A stretch of 44,474 nt of DNA from an uncultured Phascolarctobacterium sp. (GCA_958448515.1 CAUDEF010000015.1:1-44474); one strand, 5' to 3'. Positions 24,623-33,964 are shown, numbered from the stretch's first letter. Notes: generated by a model from the sequence alone, not told the origin. Numbers and translations are program-made.

Positions 24623-25558
24623 TTATTTCACCTTGCTCATCTGCATAACAACCCAGCCGCCTTTTTCATCAACATGATCTACCTGCATGCCAACTTCTGC
24701 TGCCGCAGCTTCAATATCTTTCTGCCTTTCTTTAATAATTCCGCTTGCCAGAAAAATACCGTCATCGTTTAATTTTCCGGGAATATCTTTTAAAAGCATA
24801 ATAATGATATCAGCAATGATATTAGCAATAATAACATCTGCCTTGCCTTCTGTTCCGCGCAGCAGATCTCCTTCTTTAACATCTATTTTTTCGCTTAATC
24901 CGTTATCAGCAATATTCTCTTTAGCAACACGTACAGCCACAGAATCAATGTCAACTGCCTTAACAGAAGAAGCGCCAAGCAAAGCTGCTGCAATCGCCAG
25001 TATACCACTGCCTGTACCTACATCAAATACGCTGGCACCGGCAGGCATAACTTTTTCAAGTCTTGCCATACACATATTAGTTGTATGATGTGTTCCTGTA
25101 CCAAAAGCCATACCGGGATCAATTTTGATAACATGTTCGCCGGGCTGCGCAGTATAATCTTCCCAGCTTGGTTTTATTACCAGACTTTCACCAACATGAG
25201 TTACATGAAAATATTGTTTCCACTCATTAACCCAGTCTTTTTCACAAATTTTGCGGAAACGTGTATTACCAAAGCGGAACTGTCCAATACGCTCTTCAAC
25301 TTCATTCAGCTCTGCCTCAATCTGCGCCAGTCTGCCGTTTAAATTATGATCATCAGCATAATAAGCGCTTACAGTAACAATTTCTGTATTTTCCTGTTCA
25401 GGAATATCACAAAGCTCCCATGTACCGCTGCTGCGCAAATCATTAATCAGCTGCGGATCTTCAATTGCCACTCCTGTCGCTCCTGCATTTGTCAAAATAT
25501 CTGCAACTGCCTCAACAGCTTCGTGTGTAACCTGTACATTTACTTCAACCCATTGCAT
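24623..25558 (-). CDS. prmA: Ribosomal protein L11 methyltransferase
   Basis: 311 residues, full length. The SAM-binding motif I is DVGTGSGILAIAA, followed by the acidic motif VKAVDIDSVA and the active-site region VIIANIIADII. It trimethylates ribosomal protein L11. It is the first gene of prmA-rsmE-mtaB-HIT, and the ATG has GAGGTAA upstream. Confidence 0.96.
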   Translation of the reverse strand: MQWVEVNVQVTHEAVEAVADILTNAGATGVAIEDPQLINDLRSSGTWELCDIPEQENTEIVTVSAYYADDHNLNGRLAQIEAELNEVEERIGQFRFGNTRFRKICEKDWVNEWKQYFHVTHVGESLVIKPSWEDYTAQPGEHVIKIDPGMAFGTGTHHTTNMCMARLEKVMPAGASVFDVGTGSGILAIAAALLGASSVKAVDIDSVAVRVAKENIADNGLSEKIDVKEGDLLRGTEGKADVIIANIIADIIIMLLKDIPGKLNDDGIFLASGIIKERQKDIEAAAAEVGMQVDHVDEKGGWVVMQMSKVK

Positions 25559-25659
25559 TTATATTACCTCACTTCTCCGGAAAATTTAGCTAAAAATGTT
25601 TCATTTTTTATATCTCTTTAAAGTATAGCATACAGCTAGGCTTACTTCAAAACAATTTA

Positions 25660-25688
25660 TTGACGAACATAGAATTTTACCTTAAAAT
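25660..25688 (+). promoter_or_regulatory. SigA promoter of ilvA
   Basis: TTGACG (25660-25665), a 17-base spacer and TAAAAT (25683-25688). Transcription should start near 25695, leaving a leader of about 84 bases before the ilvA start codon. Confidence 0.7.
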
Positions 25689-25722
25689 CAAATGTATGTC
25701 AAACAAAGACTAATTTGTGCAT

Positions 25723-25751
25723 CTCTGCTTTTTGCAGAGTTGTTTTTTTTA
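25723..25751 (+). terminator. Terminator-like hairpin in the ilvA leader (candidate attenuator)
   Basis: CTCTGC (25723-25728), a TTTTT loop and GCAGAG (25734-25739) are followed by TTG and eight T. The hairpin lies between the ilvA promoter and its ribosome site AGGAG (25767-25771). The stem is only 6 bp, so strength is uncertain. A five-codon frame (ATG at 25696, MSNKD) precedes it without a clear ribosome site. Confidence 0.5.
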
Positions 25752-25778
25752 ATTTTGTTATATGTTAGGAGTAAGAGC

Positions 25779-26984
25779 ATGTTAACACTGGATAAAATTT
25801 ACCATGCAGCATTTGTTTTAAAAAATGTTGCCAGAAAAACAGACTTAATTGCAGCACCTCGACTTTGCGAAGGACAGGATATATACCTGAAAACAGAAAA
25901 CCTGCAGATTACAGGCAGTTTTAAAGTTCGCGGCGCTTATTATAAAATAAGTCAGTTAACCGAAGAAGACCGTGCCAAAGGTGTTATTGCCTGCAGTGCC
26001 GGCAACCACGCCCAGGGTGTAGCCCTTTCTGCTACCAAAATGGGAATCAAAAGCATTATCTGTATGCCTGACGGCGCTCCCATTATGAAAGTAGAAAATA
26101 CCAAAAAACTTGGCGCGCAGGTAGAACTTGCCAAAGGCGGTTATGATGACGCTCATGATCTTGCAGTAGAACTGCAGAAAAAAACAGGTATGACTTTTAT
26201 TCATCCCTATGATGATGAACTTGTAATAGCCGGACAGGGAACTATAGGTCTTGAAATTTTAGATCAGCTTCCGGATGTAGAAGCTGTTATTGTACCCATA
26301 GGAGGCGGCGGTCTTATTGCAGGTGTTGCCTTTGCCATGAAAAGCCTTAAACCTGATATCAAAATTTATGGTGTTCAGGCTCAGGGGGCCGCAAGCATGT
26401 ATAACGCTTTTAAAGCCCATGAATACCGCACACTGCCCTGCGTCAACACCTTTGCTGACGGCATTGCCGTAAAAACTCCCGGCGAAACAACCTTTGATAT
26501 GGTAAGCAAATATGTTGATGATATTGTAACCGTCAGCGAAGATGAAATTTCTGCAGCTATTCTTTCACTTATCGAAAAACAAAAAATAATCGCCGAAGGT
26601 GCCGGAGCAACACCTGTTGCTGCTGCACTTTTCAATAAGCTGCCTATTGCCGGCAAAAAAACTGTCTGCCTGATTTCCGGCGGCAACATTGATGTTAATA
26701 TTCTCTCACGCGTTATTACCAGAGGACAGGTCATCAGCGGCCGCAAAACCAATCTGATGATTGCTCTGGAAGATAAACCCGGACAGCTTCTGCGCGTAAG
26801 CGATATTATCAGCAGCTGCGGAGCAAATGTTATCAGCGTTCATCATGACAGAGCAGACGCCAATATGCCTATTACCAGCTGTTTCTTAAAACTCAGCCTT
26901 GAAACTCGTGATGCTCAGCAAATCGAACAAATTAAGCAGAACTTAAAAACAGCCGGTTTCACACTGGTTAACGAAAAAGCATAA
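25779..26984 (+). CDS. ilvA: Threonine ammonia-lyase (threonine dehydratase)
   Basis: 401 residues. A PLP fold-type II catalytic domain (about 1-320) has its Schiff-base lysine in ITGSFKVRGA (K49) and the phosphate loop IGGGGLIAG; a single C-terminal ACT-type regulatory domain occupies about 330-401. It deaminates threonine to 2-oxobutyrate, the first committed step to isoleucine or a catabolic route. The frame is open from 25692, but AGGAG at 25767-25771 sets the ATG at 25779. It is expressed alone behind a leader with a terminator-like hairpin. One ACT domain fits the TdcB-like or short biosynthetic class, so the pathway role is open. Confidence 0.93.
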   Translation: MLTLDKIYHAAFVLKNVARKTDLIAAPRLCEGQDIYLKTENLQITGSFKVRGAYYKISQLTEEDRAKGVIACSAGNHAQGVALSATKMGIKSIICMPDGAPIMKVENTKKLGAQVELAKGGYDDAHDLAVELQKKTGMTFIHPYDDELVIAGQGTIGLEILDQLPDVEAVIVPIGGGGLIAGVAFAMKSLKPDIKIYGVQAQGAASMYNAFKAHEYRTLPCVNTFADGIAVKTPGETTFDMVSKYVDDIVTVSEDEISAAILSLIEKQKIIAEGAGATPVAAALFNKLPIAGKKTVCLISGGNIDVNILSRVITRGQVISGRKTNLMIALEDKPGQLLRVSDIISSCGANVISVHHDRADANMPITSCFLKLSLETRDAQQIEQIKQNLKTAGFTLVNEKA

Positions 26985-27021
26985 AAAAGAACCTCGGAAA
27001 AATTTCCGAGGTTCTTTTTTG
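26985..27021. terminator. Bidirectional terminator between ilvA and the deformylase-like gene
   Basis: A perfect hairpin AAAAGAACCTCGGAAA...TTTCCGAGGTTCTTTT with A and T runs on either side, between convergent genes. Confidence 0.92.
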
Positions 27022-27023
27022 CT

Positions 27024-27434
27024 CTAAATTATAATTCCTTCAAGGTGATCACATTCATGCTGAATAATCTGCGCCGTAAAGCCTGTAAACACAGCCTGCT
27101 GTTTGCGCAGCTTACTGTCCTGATACACTACCTCTATAACTTCATAGCGAGTAGTCTGCCGCTCTCCATCAAGAGAAAGACAGCCTTCCTCCGTCTGATA
27201 AGGTTTTTCTTTTCTGATAATTTGCGGATTAAACATTATAAGGTTAGTTTTACCAATATTTACGGCAATAATAGCCTTGGCAGCACCAATCATATTAGCA
27301 GCCAAACCAACGCAACGCTCGCTGTTAGCCTGCAATGTATCCAGCAAATCAACAGCAACCTGTTTATCCTTGCCTGTTGCTTTCTCCGCTTTTTGAGATA
27401 AAAAGAAAATATCACGCACAATATTTTTAACCAT
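27024..27434 (-). CDS. Peptide deformylase-like protein without the conserved Gln
   Basis: 136 residues. Motif 2 (EGCLS, Cys85) and motif 3 (QHECDHLEG, metal-binding His126 and His130 with catalytic Glu127) are intact. Motif 1, normally GxGLAAxQ, reads CVGLAANM, so the active-site Gln that stabilises the transition state is Met48. The protein is also shorter than typical deformylases (150-180 residues). The start is supported by AAGGATG. TATAAT at 27471-27476 could be its own -10, with a weak -35, or it may be read through from trpA. It may be a divergent deformylase removing formyl groups poorly or from other substrates. Confidence 0.8.
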   Translation of the reverse strand: MVKNIVRDIFFLSQKAEKATGKDKQVAVDLLDTLQANSERCVGLAANMIGAAKAIIAVNIGKTNLIMFNPQIIRKEKPYQTEEGCLSLDGERQTTRYEVIEVVYQDSKLRKQQAVFTGFTAQIIQHECDHLEGIII

Positions 27435-27497
27435 TTTCTACATCCTTACATCTGTCATATTCTGAAACAGATTATAACACATGCAGGACATTTTTAT

Positions 27498-28283
27498 CTA
27501 TTTTTTCTGAACCTGACGCAAAGCTGTTTTCATATCTCTTATGTATTCGCCTACATACCCAGGAGCATTCTCCTTATACTGCTCAATGATTTCGACAATG
27601 GCAGAACCCACTATTACACCATCTGCAATTTCTGCTATCTTTCCTGCCTGCTCTGGCTTTGATATGCCAAACCCAACGGCGCATGGTACTGACGTATTCT
27701 GTCTTACAATACTTATCATAGAGGCAAGATCAGTAGTAATTTCACTTCTTGTACCTGTAACGCCAAGACTGGACACTATATATAAAAACCCTTCAGCTTC
27801 TTTGGCTATCATGGCAATTCTATTTGCAGAAGTTGGAGCAATCATAGAAATCAAATCCACACCATATTCCCGGCACTCAGGCAAAAACTCTTCTTTTTCC
27901 TCAAAAGGAATATCCGGCAAAATTAATCCGTCAATACCGCACTCTTTGCAGTTTCTTAAAAACTTCTCTTTGCCATATGAAAATATAACATTAGCATAAG
28001 TCATAAATACTAAAGGAATAGCAACCTTTTGACGAACTTTTTTTACCATGTCAAAAATTTTGTCAGTAGTTACACCGCCTGCCAAGGCCCTGATGTTAGC
28101 ACTTTGAATAACTGTTCCTTCAGCTGTAGGGTCAGAAAAAGGTATGCCAAGCTCTATAAGATCGGCGCCATTTTCCACTGCAGCATAAATTGCCGCTTCA
28201 GTCACTGCAATATCAGGATCACCACAGGTTATAAAAGCAATAAAGGCTTTTTCTTTTGCAAATGCAATTTTTATTCTACTCAT
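27498..28283 (-). CDS. trpA: Tryptophan synthase alpha subunit
   Basis: 261 residues. The catalytic acids lie in LIELGIPFSDPTAEG, and the phosphate-binding glycines are near GFGISKPEQ and VIVGSAIVE. It cleaves indole-3-glycerol phosphate to indole and glyceraldehyde 3-phosphate and channels indole to TrpB. The ATG at 28283 overlaps the end of trpB by eight bases, with GGGGAG just upstream. It is the last gene of the trp operon, with no clear terminator in the 63 bases that follow. Confidence 0.96.
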   Translation of the reverse strand: MSRIKIAFAKEKAFIAFITCGDPDIAVTEAAIYAAVENGADLIELGIPFSDPTAEGTVIQSANIRALAGGVTTDKIFDMVKKVRQKVAIPLVFMTYANVIFSYGKEKFLRNCKECGIDGLILPDIPFEEKEEFLPECREYGVDLISMIAPTSANRIAMIAKEAEGFLYIVSSLGVTGTRSEITTDLASMISIVRQNTSVPCAVGFGISKPEQAGKIAEIADGVIVGSAIVEIIEQYKENAPGYVGEYIRDMKTALRQVQKK

Positions 28284-29466
28284 AAATATTCTCCCCTCTG
28301 TATCTGGCAATAGCAGCACAATCCTTATCTCCTCTGCCGGATATTGTAATTACTATAATCTGATTTTTGTCCATTTCAGGTGCCAGCTTCATAGCATAAG
28401 CTACTGCATGTGCTGATTCAATCGCCGGTATAATCCCTTCTGTTTTTGCCAGATATTCAAAAGCACATACAGCTTCTTCATCTGTAACCGGAACATATTC
28501 TGCTCTGCCTGTATCATGAAGATAAGCGTGCTCGGGACCTACACCGGGATAGTCAAGTCCTGCTGAAATTGAATATACAGGAGCAATCTGTCCATACTTA
28601 TCCTGACAGAAATATGATTTCATGCCATGGAAAATTCCAACTTTACCGGTATTGATAGTTGCAGCCGTTTCAAAAGTATCTATGCCGCGTCCTGCAGCCT
28701 CGCAGCCAATCAGACGCACATCTTTATCATTAATAAAGTGGTAAAAACTTCCAATAGCATTAGACCCACCGCCAACGCATGCTATCACAGCATCAGGCAG
28801 TCTGTTTTCTTTTTCCAGAATTTGTTCTTTAATCTCCTGAGAAATAACAGCCTGAAAATCTCTTACTATTGTAGGGAAAGGATGTGGTCCCATGACAGAC
28901 CCCAGGCAGTAATGGGTATCATCTATTCTGCTGGTCCATTCACGCAATGCCTCTGATACGGCATCCTTTAAAGTTGCAGTACCGCTGGTAACTGGAACAA
29001 CCTGCGCACCCAGCAGTTTCATCCTGTAAACATTAAGTGCCTGCCGAATTGTATCTTCTGCACCCATAAATACCACACATTCCATATTCATCAAGGCTGC
29101 AGCAGTTGCCGTAGCTACGCCATGCTGCCCAGCGCCTGTTTCAGCAATCAGTCTTGTTTTGCCCATTTTTTTAGCTAAAAGCGCCTGACCAAGCACATTA
29201 TTTATTTTATGGGCACCAGTATGATTCAAGTCTTCACGTTTCAGGTAAATTTTGGCTCCGCCAAGGTCTTTTGTCATTTTCTCTGCAAAATACAAACGTG
29301 ATGGTCTGCCAGCATATTCATTAAAAAGATATTTCATCTCCTTCTTAAAATCAGGATCATTTTTATAATAATCATACGCTTGTTCAAGTTCTATAACTGC
29401 ATTCATCAATGTTTCAGGAATGTATTGTCCTCCATGAATGCCAAAACGACCAGCTTTATTTGTCAT
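28276..29466 (-). CDS. trpB: Tryptophan synthase beta subunit
   Basis: 396 residues. The PLP lysine is K87 in HTGAHKINN, and the phosphate-binding GGGSNAIG loop is present. It makes tryptophan from indole and serine. It is a TrpB1-type sequence, as expected next to trpA. Its start overlaps the trpF stop by four bases (ATGA). Confidence 0.97.
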   Translation of the reverse strand: MTNKAGRFGIHGGQYIPETLMNAVIELEQAYDYYKNDPDFKKEMKYLFNEYAGRPSRLYFAEKMTKDLGGAKIYLKREDLNHTGAHKINNVLGQALLAKKMGKTRLIAETGAGQHGVATATAAALMNMECVVFMGAEDTIRQALNVYRMKLLGAQVVPVTSGTATLKDAVSEALREWTSRIDDTHYCLGSVMGPHPFPTIVRDFQAVISQEIKEQILEKENRLPDAVIACVGGGSNAIGSFYHFINDKDVRLIGCEAAGRGIDTFETAATINTGKVGIFHGMKSYFCQDKYGQIAPVYSISAGLDYPGVGPEHAYLHDTGRAEYVPVTDEEAVCAFEYLAKTEGIIPAIESAHAVAYAMKLAPEMDKNQIIVITISGRGDKDCAAIARYRGENIYE

Positions 29467-30068
29467 TTATAATCTTCCTTTCTTACCGCTGCAATAAATT
29501 CTGCCATTTTCACTTTATCCTTCAGCCCTTCAGTTTCTACACCCGAACTTACATCTACTGCAAATGGCTGCAGTTTCTGCAGTGCTTCCTTTACGTTACT
29601 GATATTAAGGCCACCAGCCAGAAAATATTTTTTTTTACAATTAATTAATAAATCCCAGTCAAAAATTTTTCCTGTTCCGGCACCGGAGTCAAACATAATG
29701 TAATCAGCACTGCAATGTTCTGCTTGTTTCACATTATCGGGATCTGCCGTAAAAACCTTGATTACAGGTTTGTCTGTCAGCATTTTCAGCTGCTTTAAGT
29801 ACTTTTCATCTTCCCAGCCATGCAGCTGAGCTATATCAATAATTTTGCTGTTTAACATATCTGCTACAACAACCGGATCTTCCTGTACAAATACACCAAC
29901 AGCTTTTATATTTCTATCCAGCTTTTGCTTTAGTTCTGCAGCTTTTTTCATATCAATTCGTCTTTTACTGCCCTCAGCAAAAACAAAACCTATGTAGTCC
30001 GGTTTTAATATATTAACGGCTTCTACATCCTCTAATCTGCTTAAGCCGCATATTTTTATTTTAGTCAT
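29463..30068 (-). CDS. trpF: Phosphoribosylanthranilate isomerase
   Basis: 201 residues, a compact TIM barrel. The catalytic Cys is in KICGLSRLED at the N-terminus and the catalytic Asp in MFDSGAGTGK. It catalyses the Amadori rearrangement in tryptophan synthesis. Four-base overlaps with trpC and trpB show coupled translation. Confidence 0.95.
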   Translation of the reverse strand: MTKIKICGLSRLEDVEAVNILKPDYIGFVFAEGSKRRIDMKKAAELKQKLDRNIKAVGVFVQEDPVVVADMLNSKIIDIAQLHGWEDEKYLKQLKMLTDKPVIKVFTADPDNVKQAEHCSADYIMFDSGAGTGKIFDWDLLINCKKKYFLAGGLNISNVKEALQKLQPFAVDVSSGVETEGLKDKVKMAEFIAAVRKEDYK

Positions 30069-30844
30069 GCATTTTTCAGCTCCTTAAGCTTCTGCGTCTT
30101 ATCTGCCGCCGTCATCATAGCTTCGCCGATTAAAACCGCATCTGCTCCAATATTACGCAGTTCGGTAATATCCTCAGCACTGCTTATTCCGCTTTCAGCA
30201 ACAAACAATACATCTTTCGGAATTAATTTGCGTAAACGTCTGCTGTTATTTTTATCTACTGAAAAATCTTTTAAATTACGGTTATTTACGCCTATAATTC
30301 TGCTGCCAGCTTTTAAAGCAGATTCCAGCTCTTTTTCATCATGCACTTCAACCAAAGCCGAAAGTCCCAGCTCATCACAGATGCTGATATATTCTTTCAG
30401 CTTGTCTTCAGCCGTTATAGAGCATATTAAAAGTACAGCAGCAGCTCCCAACACTTTGGCTTCATAAATCATATATTCATCCACAACAAAATCTTTTCTT
30501 AAACAGGGAATGGAAACTGCTGCAGCAATTTCCTGTAAATAAGCATTTTTGCCGCAAAACAATTTAGGTTCTGTCAGTACGGAAATACAATCAGCTCCTG
30601 CAGCTTCGTATTCTTTGGCAATATCAAGATAAGGAAAATCATGAGCAATAATACCTTTAGAGGGTGATGCCTTTTTACATTCACAAATAAAGGATATTCC
30701 GTCTTTTTTTAACGCTTTTTCAAATGTGAAATCTCCAGCTGGCATATTAAGTGCCTGACGCTTTATTTCAGCCAGCGGCAAGACTTTATCAGCCATTTTT
30801 ACCCGCTCTCTGGCATAATCAGCAAGCTGCATCAAAATAGTCAT
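30065..30844 (-). CDS. trpC: Indole-3-glycerol phosphate synthase
   Basis: 259 residues. The signature ICECKKASPSKG holds the catalytic lysine, followed by LRKDFVVDEYMIYEA and VAESGISS. It closes the indole ring from carboxyphenylaminodeoxyribulose phosphate. It is a single-domain enzyme, separate from TrpF. Four-base overlaps with trpD and trpF. Confidence 0.96.
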   Translation of the reverse strand: MTILMQLADYARERVKMADKVLPLAEIKRQALNMPAGDFTFEKALKKDGISFICECKKASPSKGIIAHDFPYLDIAKEYEAAGADCISVLTEPKLFCGKNAYLQEIAAAVSIPCLRKDFVVDEYMIYEAKVLGAAAVLLICSITAEDKLKEYISICDELGLSALVEVHDEKELESALKAGSRIIGVNNRNLKDFSVDKNNSRRLRKLIPKDVLFVAESGISSAEDITELRNIGADAVLIGEAMMTAADKTQKLKELKNA

Positions 30845-31872
30845 GATTTAACCTCCGGCATATTACTTATCTCAATCAATTTTTTCAGTGTAGCAAGGGC
30901 CTTACCTGAATCAATTAACTCTGCTGCCAATGCAATACCATCTTCTAAAGAATTTGCTTTATTACCTATGTACAGGGCCGTTCCGGCATTAAGCAAAACT
31001 GCATTTCTTTTATGACCTTTTTCTCCGTTCAATATTGCCAAAGTAATAGCAGCATTTTCCTGCGGATTGCCGCCTTCCAAATCGCTTCGCAAGCAGCGTT
31101 CAAAGCCAAAGTCTTCCGGTTTGATAACAGAAGATTTAAACCATCCGTCACGAATTTCGCAAATAGTTGTTGGGGCACTTAAGGATATTTCATCAAGTTT
31201 ATCCTGTCCGTAAACAACCATACCTCGTTTGATTCCCAAATTAATCAATACCTGCGCCAAAGGCTCTACAAGGTACTCGTCATACACTCCCAAAAGCTGC
31301 ATGGAAGGTGTTCCCGGATTGGTCAGCGGGCCTAAAATATTAAATACCGTGCGAAAACCAAGTTCTTTTCTGATAGCTCCCACATACTTCATAGATGTAT
31401 GATATTTCTGGGCAAAAAAGAAGCACATGCCAACTTTTTGCAGCAGTTCACGGCATTTTTCCGGACTCTGTTCAATATTTATCCCCAAGGCTTCCAGACA
31501 ATCGGCTGTACCGCATTTAGATGACGCTGCTCTGTTGCCGTGTTTGGCAACTTTTATACCGCTGGCAGCTGCTACCAGAGCAGATGTTGTGGAAATATTA
31601 AAGCTCTGTGAGTTATCTCCTCCGGTTCCCACAATCTCAAATAAGTCAAAATCAGTATCTACTTTTACAGCATGAGCACGCATAGCCGCTGCACATCCTG
31701 CAATCTCATTGATAGTTTCTGCTCTGGTACTTTTAGTAGATAAAGCTGCCAAAAATGCAGCATTTTGTGTAGCAGTAGTTTGTCCGCTCATAATTTCATT
31801 CATAACTGTATAAGCTTCACTAAAGCTCAAATCCTCTTTATTAACAATCTTAACAATAGCTTCTTTAATCAT
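30841..31872 (-). CDS. trpD: Anthranilate phosphoribosyltransferase
   Basis: 343 residues. The PRPP-binding motif GTGGDNSQSFNIST and KHGNRAASS are intact. It transfers phosphoribose to anthranilate. It follows trpG after ten bases and overlaps trpC by four bases. TrpD is a separate protein, not fused to TrpG as in some bacteria. Confidence 0.96.
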   Translation of the reverse strand: MIKEAIVKIVNKEDLSFSEAYTVMNEIMSGQTTATQNAAFLAALSTKSTRAETINEIAGCAAAMRAHAVKVDTDFDLFEIVGTGGDNSQSFNISTTSALVAAASGIKVAKHGNRAASSKCGTADCLEALGINIEQSPEKCRELLQKVGMCFFFAQKYHTSMKYVGAIRKELGFRTVFNILGPLTNPGTPSMQLLGVYDEYLVEPLAQVLINLGIKRGMVVYGQDKLDEISLSAPTTICEIRDGWFKSSVIKPEDFGFERCLRSDLEGGNPQENAAITLAILNGEKGHKRNAVLLNAGTALYIGNKANSLEDGIALAAELIDSGKALATLKKLIEISNMPEVKS

Positions 31873-31882
31873 TTTTATTCCC

Positions 31883-32452
31883 TCATTTCAAATCAATAAA
31901 GTTTTGTAATATTTTTTTGCCTTCTGATGTCATTACAGACTCGGGATGAAACTGTAATCCAAAAACAGGCAAATTTCTATGCTGTACTGCCATAATTTCT
32001 CCACTTTCAGCTGCAGCCGTAATGCGCAAGCTTGTCGGTAAAGAATCTTTCTCAGCAATCAACGAATGATAACGGGCAACCAGTGCTTTTTCTGGACAAT
32101 TTTTAAACAACGGACAAGTCCTGTCTAAAACAATTCCTGACTGTTTTCCATGCATCATAGCAGGTGCGTGCACAATTTTGCCGCCAAAAGCTGCACAAAT
32201 AGCCTGATGCCCCAAACATACTCCCAAAATGGGAATTTTATTGCTCAGTTTCTTTACACACTCAACTATAATTCCCGCATCCTCCGGTCTCCCGGGACCA
32301 GGTGATAAAATAATTTTCTCCGGATTTAAAGCTTCTATTTCCTGAATACTTACAGAATCATTGCGTACGACTTTTATATCTTCTGTAATTTCACCTACCA
32401 GCTGGTAGAGGTTATAAGAAAAACTGTCATAATTATCTATCAGCAAAATCAT
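31883..32452 (-). CDS. trpG: Anthranilate synthase component II (glutamine amidotransferase)
   Basis: 189 residues, a class I amidotransferase with catalytic Cys in GVCLGHQAI and His/Glu in LQFHPES. It supplies ammonia from glutamine to TrpE. The type is shared with PabA, so it may also serve folate synthesis; no pabB is visible here. Its ATG overlaps the trpE stop by four bases. Confidence 0.95.
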   Translation of the reverse strand: MILLIDNYDSFSYNLYQLVGEITEDIKVVRNDSVSIQEIEALNPEKIILSPGPGRPEDAGIIVECVKKLSNKIPILGVCLGHQAICAAFGGKIVHAPAMMHGKQSGIVLDRTCPLFKNCPEKALVARYHSLIAEKDSLPTSLRITAAAESGEIMAVQHRNLPVFGLQFHPESVMTSEGKKILQNFIDLK

Positions 32453-33912
32453 AATTCTTCCTCCTCCGCCAGCTGCAACGCTCTTACAACAGCCTGTGCT
32501 TTATTTATACACTCCTGATACTCTTTCTCCGGCTCAGAATCAGCCACAATACCTGCTCCGCTCCGTACAAACACTTTACCATTTTTCCTGTAGGCTATGC
32601 GTATAGCGATACAAGTATCCATATTCCCTGTAAAATCAATATAGCCGACAGCTCCACCATAAATACCACGTTTGTTATTTTCCAGTTTACCAATTAACTG
32701 GCAGGCTCTGATTTTAGGAGCTCCGGAAAGTGTGCCTGCAGGCAAAACAGCTGCTATAGCATCAAGTGCATCTGAATCCGATTTTATTTCGCCACGTATT
32801 GTAGAGCCTATATGCATAACATGAGAGAACTTTTCAATAGAGTGCAGTTTTTCTACCTGTACACTGCCAAACTTGCTTATTTTTCCTAAATCATTACGGC
32901 CAAGATCTACTAACATATTATGTTCAGCCAACTCTTTAGTATCCTGCAGTAAATCTTCCTGCAGCTTTACGTCCTCTGCTTCAGTTTTTCCGCGTGGACG
33001 CGTTCCGGCAAGAGGAAAAGTATGCAAAATACCATTTTCCAACTTTACAAGAGTTTCCGGAGAAGCTCCGGCTACTTCTATATCCGTACCGGAAAAATAA
33101 AACATATACGGTGACGGATTAACAGTTCGCAAAATACGATAGGTATTCAGTAAACTGCCCTCAAAAGGAGTACTTAATCGGTTGGAAAGCACTATCTGGA
33201 ATATATCACCTTCATAAATATATTTTTTGGCGCATGTAACCATTTCACAAAACTTTTCCTTACTGAAGAAAGGCTGGATACTGCCTGTCATTCGCCCCTG
33301 ATAATTCTTGCTTACTCTGGTTTGTACTATACGTTTCAGCTGCTCCAACTCCAGAACAGCTTTATTGTATCCGGTTTCTGCATCTTCCAAAAACATGTTG
33401 ACTATCAATATTATTTTTTGTCTGTAATTATCAAAAGCAATAACTTTATCAAATAACATCAAATCTATTTCTTTAAAATTATCAGTATCATGTGTATCAA
33501 CAAAAGCAGCTGGTTCACTGTATCTGATAAAATCATAAGCAAAATAACCAACTAAACCACCGCTGAATGTTGGCAGATAATCAAAACGTACACTTTTATA
33601 ATCCTGCAAAATCTGCCTTATTACCGTAAGAGGGTCATTACCGTCTACTTTCAATCCTCCCACAGTCACCTCACCGTTCAAACAGGTAATCTCCAATTTT
33701 GGATCAAATCCAAGAAATGTATATCGTCCCCATTTTTCCTGTTCAGAAACAGATTCCAGCAAATAACAATGTCTGGAAATACTTTTCAAAGTTTTTAGTA
33801 CCTCTATAGGTGTACAACCATCAGATAATATTTCGCAGCTCAACGGCAAAATTTTGTATTTTCCTTCATCAGCTATTTTCTTTACCTCATCTAAGGTTGG
33901 TAAAACATGCAT
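32449..33912 (-). CDS. trpE: Anthranilate synthase component I
   Basis: 487 residues. The N-terminal half carries the feedback motif CYLLESVSEQEKWGRY (LLES is part of the tryptophan-binding site), and the C-terminal chorismate-binding domain shows SGAPKIRA and GAGIVADSEPEKE. It converts chorismate to anthranilate. The frame extends to a GTG at 33927, but GGAGG eight bases before ATG 33912 fixes the start. It is the first gene of the operon, behind a Trp T-box and a second hairpin. Confidence 0.96.
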   Translation of the reverse strand: MHVLPTLDEVKKIADEGKYKILPLSCEILSDGCTPIEVLKTLKSISRHCYLLESVSEQEKWGRYTFLGFDPKLEITCLNGEVTVGGLKVDGNDPLTVIRQILQDYKSVRFDYLPTFSGGLVGYFAYDFIRYSEPAAFVDTHDTDNFKEIDLMLFDKVIAFDNYRQKIILIVNMFLEDAETGYNKAVLELEQLKRIVQTRVSKNYQGRMTGSIQPFFSKEKFCEMVTCAKKYIYEGDIFQIVLSNRLSTPFEGSLLNTYRILRTVNPSPYMFYFSGTDIEVAGASPETLVKLENGILHTFPLAGTRPRGKTEAEDVKLQEDLLQDTKELAEHNMLVDLGRNDLGKISKFGSVQVEKLHSIEKFSHVMHIGSTIRGEIKSDSDALDAIAAVLPAGTLSGAPKIRACQLIGKLENNKRGIYGGAVGYIDFTGNMDTCIAIRIAYRKNGKVFVRSGAGIVADSEPEKEYQECINKAQAVVRALQLAEEEEL

Positions 33913-33934
33913 ACTTTTAACCTCCACAAATAAA

Positions 33935-33964
33935 ATACTCCTCTGACTTCTGTCAGAGGAGTAT
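33935..33964 (-). terminator. Second hairpin in the trp leader
   Basis: A perfect 13-bp hairpin (arms 33935-33947 and 33952-33964, four-base loop) lies between the T-box terminator and the trpE ribosome site. On the minus strand it is followed by TTTATTTG, an interrupted T run, so it could be a weak backup terminator or an RNA-stability or translation element. Its 5' arm contains CTCC, complementary to the trpE GGAG. Confidence 0.55.

Noticed and set aside
25692..25778. A 29-residue N-terminal extension of threonine ammonia-lyase, hydrophobic enough to suggest a signal peptide
   Set aside because: It begins before or at the predicted transcription start, has no ribosome site, and AGGAG before the ATG at 25779 fits the normal enzyme start.
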